NCBI GenBank assembly: GCA_963930645.1
Contig: OZ005648.1
Coordinates: 249,093,436-249,157,435 of the forward strand
Direction of reading: 5' to 3'
Length of the DNA stretch: 64,000 nucleotides
Source of the DNA: Salticus scenicus
Taxonomy: Eukaryota; Arthropoda; Arachnida; Araneae; Salticidae
Shown here: piece after piece, positions 56,861 through 64,000 of the stretch
How the letters are laid out: each line of letters starts with the position of its first letter
Numbering within the stretch: the stretch's first letter is position 1
Translations under genes and position numbers: made by a program
The notes under the pieces: generated by a model
The model's database searches: none
What the model was told of the DNA's origin: nothing
The model's input: the letters and a program-made list of their open reading frames with translations, nothing else

Positions 56861-57838
56861 ATGGATTTACCTGAAGAAACACCTATTTCAAATGAGTTGT
56901 CATCAAGCTTGGATACTAAGAAATTACCAAAAACTTTTAGCTGTGTTTCTTGCAGTATGGTATTTAAACGAAAATGGGATTTGGGTCGTCATATAAAAAT
57001 TCATCTGAATGAAAAATCTTTTATTTGCAATGTATGCCAGAAAGCATTTACCAGATCAGATAAGTTAAAGAGACATTTAAAAATTCATGAAAAGACACCC
57101 ATAGAATACAGATGTAAACAATGTAGCGAATCCTTTAATCGTAAATATCAGTTGCTGCTGCATATTAGAAAAAAACATCGAAAACCTTTGTTAGAACATC
57201 CATGTGGTCAATGTGCAGAAACATTTAGACAGAAATATAAATTATTGAAGCATGTTAGAAGAAATCATCGAAAACCTCTGCCAGTACATTCCTGTAATGA
57301 ATGTGCAGAAACATTTAGTCAGAAATATAAATTATTAGAGCATGTTAAAGAAAATCATCGAAAACCCTCATCGCAAGGTGCATTAAAGCAAACGATGAAG
57401 TCTAACCGAGATTTGCTTAAGGAGAAAACTATACATTTTAAAAGAAAAAATGCTCTTAATACTTTTTTTACAATCACCACATTCGATAATAAAAACAATG
57501 ATATGGATTTGTTGTCATTTTTTAATAATTTAAGAACTGACATTTTAAACGAATTAAACTTTCAATTAAATGAGAAAAAAGCATTTAAATGGTACACAAA
57601 CGCAAAAGTTATCCTTAGTCGTACCTCATCAGTTGGAGAAGAAGAGTATATTTCGCCAAATTTTAGATCAAAAACTATAATAGCTCTTTTATCAAGTGAT
57701 TTGGATAGTGATCTTGAAAGGGGTTTTAACAAGATGATAAAAAGTTTTGATGAATTTAATCAACGAGGATCTGGTTGGATATTATCAGAAATTATCAAAT
57801 TAGAACTTTGTATGGCAAAATATCGACCAGTTTACTAA
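56861..57838 (+). CDS. C2H2 zinc-finger protein A (325 aa), single exon
   Basis: Five C2H2 fingers: C28/C31/H44/H48, C56/C59/H72/H76, C85/C88/H101/H106, C115/C118/H131/H136 and C145/C148/H161/H166. Fingers 3-5 are near-identical 30-residue units (AETFxQKYKLL), a recent internal duplication. Such arrays bind DNA in the nucleus. The C-terminal part (~215-325) is a different, helical domain starting MDLLSFFNNLRTDILNEL, with GSGW at 303-306 and ending KYRPVY. I associate this domain with Polinton-like DNA-polymerase proteins of invertebrates, where it precedes the polymerase; here the frame stops at that point. The ATG at 56861 is chosen because MDLPEE matches MDLSEE of gene B. A poly(A) signal AATAAA lies at 58212-58217. 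Confidence 0.75.
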   Translation: MDLPEETPISNELSSSLDTKKLPKTFSCVSCSMVFKRKWDLGRHIKIHLNEKSFICNVCQKAFTRSDKLKRHLKIHEKTPIEYRCKQCSESFNRKYQLLLHIRKKHRKPLLEHPCGQCAETFRQKYKLLKHVRRNHRKPLPVHSCNECAETFSQKYKLLEHVKENHRKPSSQGALKQTMKSNRDLLKEKTIHFKRKNALNTFFTITTFDNKNNDMDLLSFFNNLRTDILNELNFQLNEKKAFKWYTNAKVILSRTSSVGEEEYISPNFRSKTIIALLSSDLDSDLERGFNKMIKSFDEFNQRGSGWILSEIIKLELCMAKYRPVY

Positions 57839-58378
57839 ATATTGGTTGAATCTTAAAAATTATTGTAAGCTAACAAAAATTTTGTCACAAAAACGATTGT
57901 GTAAGAACGATGTCTGTAAAAATACTTATATAAAAATTATATATATATATATTTTTTTTTTTTCAGTTTATTACCTGATATGAAAGATTTTAAAGACTGA
58001 AATTTTATAAAAATTTTTAAAAAGTGAAAACTTTGTTACAAAAACGATTGTATAAAAATGATATATGTAAAAATACTTATATAAAAATTACATTTTTTAG
58101 TTTATTACCTGATATGAAAGTTTTTAAAGATTAAAATTTTAAAAAGTGGAAACTTTGTTACAAAAACGATTGTATAAAAATGATATATGTAAAAATCTTA
58201 TAATTTGAAAAAATAAAAGTATGTGTATAAAAATTGTATTTTAAATTATTTATTTCATACAAAAATTTTGAAGTCTAAAATTTTAAACTATTAATCGGAT
58301 TTTTAAAATAAATTCACTTATATTAATGTAGAGGTATTTAAATAGAAATGTTTTATATTTATTTTAACTAAGTAATAT

Positions 58379-58416
<38 letters not shown>

Positions 58417-58880
58417 TATATATTTTATAAAAACGAAAAATGTTATTACATATATAAATTGTTATTTTATAGTAAATATAATCTTACCAATTTTAGAGAT
58501 TGCATCAAAAAATCACAAACTTTGCAATTTTAGCATTAACCATTTCACATATAGTCTACGGAAATACTAACCTACTTAAAAGTTTAACTTTACTGCATAT
58601 CTTAAACTAACTTATCAGATATACTGCATATATGGAATTAGGATGAACAAATTAACTGTTTTAGCACGTTGATAAACTGAAATACTTTATAAGATTTAAC
58701 CATTAAAGTATCATATTTGACAAGATTTAGAATTCTTTTAGCGAAAATTTTTAATGTATTTGAGGATAAACTAGAATATTTTTCAAGATTTGGCTATTAA
58801 AATAACATATCTGCTAAGATTTGGCGAGATTTTTTAAAATGTATTTGGCAATAAATACTGATTTGGCATTAAACATAGAG
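57839..58880. other. Intergenic region between genes A and B
   Basis: AT-rich with three partial repeats of GTTACAAAAACGATTGTATA followed by AAAATGATATATGTAAAAAT (57890-58200) and a 34-T tract (58380-58413). It shares GTTTTA(A/G)CA(T/C)GTTGATAAACT with the region upstream of gene A (58660-58680 versus 56574-56595), so the upstream regions were duplicated with the genes. Confidence 0.55.
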
Positions 58881-58914
58881 TATAAATTCAGTCTCAGAGG
58901 AAAATTTAATCAGT
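58881..58914 (+). promoter_or_regulatory. Core promoter of zinc-finger gene B (TATA + initiator)
   Basis: TATAAA at 58881-58886 and TCAGT at 58910-58914, 31 bp between TATA and initiator A. Matches the gene A promoter in spacing and in the AATTTAATCAGTTG context. Confidence 0.6.
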
Positions 58915-58975
58915 TGCTGACTTGTTTTCGTGGTTCATATAGCATTTTTAAAGTTTTACTTTGATTAATTTTATA

Positions 58976-60043
58976 ATGGATCTATCTGAGGAAGTACAAG
59001 TTTCTGTTCATCAACAACCCTCTTCATCATGTTTTGAAGATGAGAAGTTGTCTAATCGTTTAAAGTATAATGACACTTTACACTTTAAGGATGCAAAGCC
59101 CTTTATTTGTGATATATGTAAGAAAGCATTTAGGAGATCGTACGGTTATAAAAGACACTTAAAAACTCATGAAAAACCTCGCATAGGATATGGCTGTGAA
59201 TACTGCATGGAAAATTTTAGTCGTAAACGGGATTTTTTAAAGCATAATGCAAAAATTCATAAAAAGACTTTGTATAATCACAGTTGTGATGAATGTAGTG
59301 AAGTGTTTAGGACTAAACAATATTTATTGAATCATAAAAAAATGCTACATCGAAAGGTTTTACCTGAATATCTATGTGTAGAATGCAACGAAAGTTTTCG
59401 ATATAAGTATGAATTATTACAACATAACAGAAAAAATCATCGTAAAGATTCTTCTGCTTACGTATGTACAAAATACAATGAACGAAATACTCTCAACTTA
59501 GACAGTGAAAATATGAACTTAACGAATTTTTTGAATAATTTGAATACTGCTTTTTTAACCAACACCTATTCTTTAGCCAAAAGCTTTCATGATGAAAATA
59601 ACAATACGTATTTTTTAATATTTTTAAATAATGAAAATATGAATACCGAACGCATAACACAAAATATTGACTCACCAACCAACAACTTTGAGAGTGTAAA
59701 TGCGAACTTAACGAATTTTTTAGATAATCAAAATAATGTTTTCGGTTCATCAACCAGTGAAAATGTGATCTTATCAAATGTTTTGGATAATAATGAAAAT
59801 GCATACAACGTTTTACCCACTGCTAATGGAAATATGAATACTGAATGTTTGACACAAAGTAATATTTATGACTCACCAACGAACAACTTTGAGAATATAA
59901 ATGTGGACTTTACGAATTTTAATGTAGAGTGTATGAGTAATCAAAATAATTTTTCACCGGTGAGTGTTGATAACGACTTGTTGACATTTTTGGATAATTT
60001 CAATGTAACCTTAACGATTCAACAACAATTTAGATTTTTATGA
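58976..60043 (+). CDS. C2H2 zinc-finger protein B (355 aa), single exon
   Basis: Start set at the ATG at 58976 (MDLSEEVQVS), parallel to gene A; an upstream in-frame TTG is not used. Four C2H2 fingers: C45/C48/H61/H65, C74/C77/H90/H95, C104/C107/H120/H125 and C134/C137/H150/H155; a fifth (YVCTKYNE) has lost its second Cys. The tail (~170-355) is Asn-rich and acidic with about five repeats of a hydrophobic LTNFLDN-type motif. It lacks the GSGW domain of protein A, although MNLTNFLNNLN lines up with MDLLSFFNNLR. Probable DNA-binding nuclear protein; the tail motifs may be protein-interaction sites. A poly(A) signal AATAAA is at 60075-60080. An identical copy lies at 61467-62534. Confidence 0.75.
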   Translation: MDLSEEVQVSVHQQPSSSCFEDEKLSNRLKYNDTLHFKDAKPFICDICKKAFRRSYGYKRHLKTHEKPRIGYGCEYCMENFSRKRDFLKHNAKIHKKTLYNHSCDECSEVFRTKQYLLNHKKMLHRKVLPEYLCVECNESFRYKYELLQHNRKNHRKDSSAYVCTKYNERNTLNLDSENMNLTNFLNNLNTAFLTNTYSLAKSFHDENNNTYFLIFLNNENMNTERITQNIDSPTNNFESVNANLTNFLDNQNNVFGSSTSENVILSNVLDNNENAYNVLPTANGNMNTECLTQSNIYDSPTNNFENINVDFTNFNVECMSNQNNFSPVSVDNDLLTFLDNFNVTLTIQQQFRFL

Positions 60044-60589
60044 ACCTGTTTTTATATTGACAATAATAATGTAAAATAAATTATTTTAATCAAAAATTGT
60101 GTTTTTATTATGAAATTACTTTCTACACACCATTTTATTTTACAATAGATACGTTAAGTCACGAAAAAAATCTAAACATGTATAAATATATTTTTGCTTT
60201 CTTATTAACTAAATCGTTTAATACAATAAGACTTGGTGATTTTAATTCGTTTTAAAGAAATTCTCTCCCAACAAATTGGAATGGGACGAAGTGACTTATA
60301 AAAACCGTAAAATTAAGAACTCCAATATTGCTGATTTATTAAATATTTTCTACGAATAAGAAAGTGCCTATCAATGCACAGGGAGAATTGTTGCAAGCTC
60401 TTAATGATATGCCTAAAACCTTCATTAAAAACAAATTTTTGTTATCTTCTGTACCCAAATGTAGCCCCACCTATTGGTTAAATTTTTAATATAAAACACT
60501 GGTCTCTTCATTTATCTTTAAATAAATGATATAAAAACTGGACTTACCTCAACACAGTTGTTAATTTGCGTCCTTCTCTTCTACTCGCA

Positions 60590-60920
60590 CGGTGTGAAAT
60601 GAGCGATAACGCTATTTCTTATCAAGATCACGTGGTAAGCTTTCTTATCTACTATGTCACGTGACATTGTCTAGTATGACGTAGTAAGCTACCTACGTCA
60701 CATGACATTGTCTACTATGACGTATCTAGCACGTATCTACTACGTCACATATACTACATTAGTGTAGGGTTTGTGTTTAGCTTACTACGTCATAGTAGAC
60801 AATGTCATGTGACGTAGGTAGCTTACTACGTCATACTAGACAATGTCACGTGACATAGTAGATAAGGAAGCTTACCACGTGATCTTGATAAGAAATAGCG
60901 TTATCGCTCATTTCACACCG
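60590..60920. promoter_or_regulatory. Palindrome centre rich in CRE-like and CACGTG motifs
   Basis: Each arm has a tandem pair of a ~42-bp unit of the form CACRTGACATTGTCTA.TATGACGTA, so TGACGTA/TACGTCA (CREB/ATF-like) occurs repeatedly, and CACGTG (E-box) and GATAA words lie further out. The spacer has another TACGTCA. Resemblance to 54820-54865 shows that the motif block is an older dispersed repeat. Confidence 0.4.
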
Positions 60921-61466
60921 TGCGAGTAGAAGAGAAGGACGCAAATTAACAACTGTGTTGAGGTAAGTCCAGTTTTTATATCATTTATTTAAAGATAAAT
61001 GAAGAGACCAGTGTTTTATATTAAAAATTTAACCAATAGGTGGGGCTACATTTGGGTACAGAAGATAACAAAAATTTGTTTTTAATGAAGGTTTTAGGCA
61101 TATCATTAAGAGCTTGCAACAATTCTCCCTGTGCATTGATAGGCACTTTCTTATTCGTAGAAAATATTTAATAAATCAGCAATATTGGAGTTCTTAATTT
61201 TACGGTTTTTATAAGTCACTTCGTCCCATTCCAATTTGTTGGGAGAGAATTTCTTTAAAACGAATTAAAATCACCAAGTCTTATTGTATTAAACGATTTA
61301 GTTAATAAGAAAGCAAAAATATATTTATACATGTTTAGATTTTTTTCGTGACTTAACGTATCTATTGTAAAATAAAATGGTGTGTAGAAAGTAATTTCAT
61401 AATAAAAACACAATTTTTGATTAAAATAATTTATTTTACATTATTATTGTCAATATAAAAACAGGT

Positions 61467-62534
61467 TCATAAAAATCTAAATTGTTGTTGAATCGTTAAG
61501 GTTACATTGAAATTATCCAAAAATGTCAACAAGTCGTTATCAACACTCACCGGTGAAAAATTATTTTGATTACTCATACACTCTACATTAAAATTCGTAA
61601 AGTCCACATTTATATTCTCAAAGTTGTTTGTTGGTGAGTCATAAATATTACTTTGTGTCAAACATTCAGTATTCATATTTCCATTAGCAGTGGGTAAAAC
61701 GTTGTATGCATTTTCATTATTATCCAAAACATTTGATAAGATCACATTTTCACTGGTTGATGAACCGAAAACATTATTTTGATTATCTAAAAAATTCGTT
61801 AAGTTCGCATTTACACTCTCAAAGTTGTTGGTTGGTGAGTCAATATTTTGTGTTATGCGTTCGGTATTCATATTTTCATTATTTAAAAATATTAAAAAAT
61901 ACGTATTGTTATTTTCATCATGAAAGCTTTTGGCTAAAGAATAGGTGTTGGTTAAAAAAGCAGTATTCAAATTATTCAAAAAATTCGTTAAGTTCATATT
62001 TTCACTGTCTAAGTTGAGAGTATTTCGTTCATTGTATTTTGTACATACGTAAGCAGAAGAATCTTTACGATGATTTTTTCTGTTATGTTGTAATAATTCA
62101 TACTTATATCGAAAACTTTCGTTGCATTCTACACATAGATATTCAGGTAAAACCTTTCGATGTAGCATTTTTTTATGATTCAATAAATATTGTTTAGTCC
62201 TAAACACTTCACTACATTCATCACAACTGTGATTATACAAAGTCTTTTTATGAATTTTTGCATTATGCTTTAAAAAATCCCGTTTACGACTAAAATTTTC
62301 CATGCAGTATTCACAGCCATATCCTATGCGAGGTTTTTCATGAGTTTTTAAGTGTCTTTTATAACCGTACGATCTCCTAAATGCTTTCTTACATATATCA
62401 CAAATAAAGGGCTTTGCATCCTTAAAGTGTAAAGTGTCATTATACTTTAAACGATTAGACAACTTCTCATCTTCAAAACATGATGAAGAGGGTTGTTGAT
62501 GAACAGAAACTTGTACTTCCTCAGATAGATCCAT
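61467..62534 (-). CDS. C2H2 zinc-finger protein B' (355 aa), mirror copy
   Basis: Translation identical to gene B: four complete C2H2 fingers and an Asn-rich tail. Start placed at the ATG whose first base is 62534. Its promoter is mirrored too: TATAAA on the minus strand at 62624-62629 and the initiator at 62596-62600. Genes B and B' are convergent, facing the palindrome centre, with ~1.4 kb between their stops. If the palindrome is real, this doubles gene dosage and allows gene conversion between copies; if it is an artefact, this gene does not exist separately. Confidence 0.65.
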   Translation of the reverse strand: MDLSEEVQVSVHQQPSSSCFEDEKLSNRLKYNDTLHFKDAKPFICDICKKAFRRSYGYKRHLKTHEKPRIGYGCEYCMENFSRKRDFLKHNAKIHKKTLYNHSCDECSEVFRTKQYLLNHKKMLHRKVLPEYLCVECNESFRYKYELLQHNRKNHRKDSSAYVCTKYNERNTLNLDSENMNLTNFLNNLNTAFLTNTYSLAKSFHDENNNTYFLIFLNNENMNTERITQNIDSPTNNFESVNANLTNFLDNQNNVFGSSTSENVILSNVLDNNENAYNVLPTANGNMNTECLTQSNIYDSPTNNFENINVDFTNFNVECMSNQNNFSPVSVDNDLLTFLDNFNVTLTIQQQFRFL

Positions 62535-62595
62535 TATAAAATTAATCAAAGTAAAACTTTAAAAATGCTATATGAACCACGAAAACAAGTCAGCA

Positions 62596-62629
62596 ACTGA
62601 TTAAATTTTCCTCTGAGACTGAATTTATA
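62596..62629 (-). promoter_or_regulatory. Core promoter of gene B' (TATA + initiator)
   Basis: Exact mirror of the gene B promoter: TATAAA (62624-62629) and TCAGT (62596-62600) on the minus strand. Confidence 0.55.
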
Positions 62630-63664
62630 CTCTATGTTTAATGCCAAATCAGTATTTATTGCCAAATACATTTTAAAAAATCTCGCCAAATCTTAGCAGA
62701 TATGTTATTTTAATAGCCAATCTTGAAAAATATTCTAGTTTATCCTCAAATACATTAAAAATTTTCGCTAAAAGAATTCTAAATCTTGTCAAATATGATA
62801 CTTTAATGGTTAAATCTTATAAAGTATTTCAGTTTATCAACGTGCTAAAACAGTTAATTTGTTCATCCTAATTCCATATATGCAGTATATCTGATAAGTT
62901 AGTTTAAGATATGCAGTAAAGTTAAACTTTTAAGTAGGTTAGTATTTCCGTAGACTATATGTGAAATGGTTAATGCTAAAATTGCAAAGTTTGTGATTTT
63001 TTGATGCAATCTCTAAAATTGGTAAGATTATATTTACTATAAAATAACAATTTATATATGTAATAACATTTTTCGTTTTTATAAAATATATAGTTAAAAA
63101 AAAAAAAAAAAAAAAAAAAACATATTACTTAGTTAAAATAAATATAAAACATTTCTATTTAAATACCTCTACATTAATATAAGTGAATTTATTTTAAAAA
63201 TCCGATTAATAGTTTAAAATTTTAGACTTCAAAATTTTTGTATGAAATAAATAATTTAAAATACAATTTTTATACACATACTTTTATTTTTTCAAATTAT
63301 AAGATTTTTACATATATCATTTTTATACAATCGTTTTTGTAACAAAGTTTCCACTTTTTAAAATTTTAATCTTTAAAAACTTTCATATCAGGTAATAAAC
63401 TAAAAAATGTAATTTTTATATAAGTATTTTTACATATATCATTTTTATACAATCGTTTTTGTAACAAAGTTTTCACTTTTTAAAAATTTTTATAAAATTT
63501 CAGTCTTTAAAATCTTTCATATCAGGTAATAAACTGAAAAAAAAAAAAAAAAATATATATATATAATTTTTATATAAGTATTTTTACAGACATCGTTCTT
63601 ACACAATCGTTTTTGTGACAAAATTTTTGTTAGCTTACAATAATTTTTAAGATTCAACCAATAT

Positions 63665-64000
63665 TTAGTAAAATGGTCGATATTTTGCCATACAAAGTTC
63701 TAATTTGATAATTTCTGATAATATCCAACCAGATCCTCGTTGATTAAATTCATCAAAACTTTTTATCATCTTGTTAAAACCCCTTTCAAGATCACTATCC
63801 AAATCACTTGATAAAAGAGCTATTATAGTTTTTGATCTAAAATTTGGCGAAATATACTCTTCTTCTCCAACTGATGAGGTACGACTAAGGATAACTTTTG
63901 CGTTTGTGTACCATTTAAATGCTTTTTTCTCATTTAATTGAAAGTTTAATTCGTTTAAAATGTCAGTTCTTAAATTATTAAAAAATGACAACAAATCCAT
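63665..64000 (-). CDS. C2H2 zinc-finger protein A', C-terminal part, cut by window edge
   Basis: The last 111 residues of a mirror copy of protein A, from MDLLSFFNNL to the stop. The only amino-acid change is the penultimate residue (Phe for Val, G to T). The zinc-finger part would lie beyond the window. It contains the complete GSGW helical domain. Confidence 0.7.
   Translation of the reverse strand: MDLLSFFNNLRTDILNELNFQLNEKKAFKWYTNAKVILSRTSSVGEEEYISPNFRSKTIIALLSSDLDSDLERGFNKMIKSFDEFNQRGSGWILSEIIKLELCMAKYRPFY

Larger units (their letters stand above)
57503..64000. repeat. Large near-perfect palindrome, arms at least 3.2 kb
   Basis: Positions x and 121510-x are complementary near the centre. 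The arms end at 60724 and 60786, leaving a 61-bp spacer. The left arm reaches back to at least 57503, the partner of the window's last base. Arms differ by few substitutions (60643/60867; 57830/63673, Val to Phe in gene A'), a one-base deletion near 62720, and homopolymer lengths (34 T versus 25 A; 12 T versus 17 A). The whole gene B is duplicated without amino-acid change. Either a real inverted duplication or a fold-back sequencing/assembly artefact. Confidence 0.97.

Noticed and set aside
58961..58975. Upstream in-frame start for gene B at TTG 58961
   Set aside because: TTG is not a usual eukaryotic start; the ATG at 58976 gives an N-terminus parallel to gene A.
59493..59804. Antisense frame across the tail of gene B (also 61706-62017)
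   Set aside because: It mirrors the Asn-rich repeats of gene B on the opposite strand and has no promoter or domain.

Overview
The window is AT-rich, repeat-dense nuclear DNA from an animal, most likely an arthropod; a spider or other chelicerate is my best guess, from the flavour of the Gypsy/Copia proteins, and I cannot prove it. I see no bacterial-type operons, no ribosome-binding sites and no spliced host gene. The only intact-looking non-transposon genes are small single-exon C2H2 zinc-finger genes at the right end. Almost everything else is transposable-element debris, tandem repeats and AT-rich filler.

Layout. 1-4841: leftward Gypsy element (LTR, primer-binding site, gag, protease, integrase) with frameshifts and stops and no reverse transcriptase. 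5960-6280: a GC-richer block without repeats. 7007-13312: several inverted-repeat DNA elements, two of them with TTAA target sites, and one holding a ~170-bp tandem array. 13550-17430: SINE-like sequence and an interspersed repeat. 17455-21450: a four-copy ~305-bp tandem array split by a Tigger/pogo-like element, itself split by a piggyBac element, itself holding a fold-back MITE. 21804-27987: mariner, Tc1 and Tigger remnants. 30930-33617: a fold-back MITE and a mariner/IS630-like element. 34893-35579: a Copia gag scrap and a mariner transposase scrap. 35580-39897: a young Gypsy element with two 633-bp LTRs, a CTAT target duplication, a gag fused in frame to the start of integrase, and a ~600-bp internal inverted duplication. 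39920-43180: a rightward Copia element whose gag is split by a 708-bp hAT-like MITE. 43183-48230: two related composite repeats with minisatellites, including an 11-monomer ~148-bp array. 48525-49450: an inverted-repeat element with a 40-50-bp minisatellite and a hammerhead-ribozyme-like motif. 50950-53420: two further GC-richer blocks and a minus-strand copy of the 15.4-kb repeat family. 54650-56340: more tandem duplications.

56749-64000: two tandem C2H2 genes (A and B), each with TATA and initiator elements ~30 bp apart, followed by a near-perfect palindrome (61-bp spacer, arms of at least 3.2 kb) that supplies mirror copies B' and A'. Gene A ends in a conserved-looking GSGW-containing helical domain that I associate with Polinton-like DNA-polymerase proteins. 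The palindrome centre is full of TACGTCA/TGACGTA and CACGTG motifs. This palindromic gene cluster is the best candidate for an undescribed system, but a fold-back assembly artefact must be excluded first.
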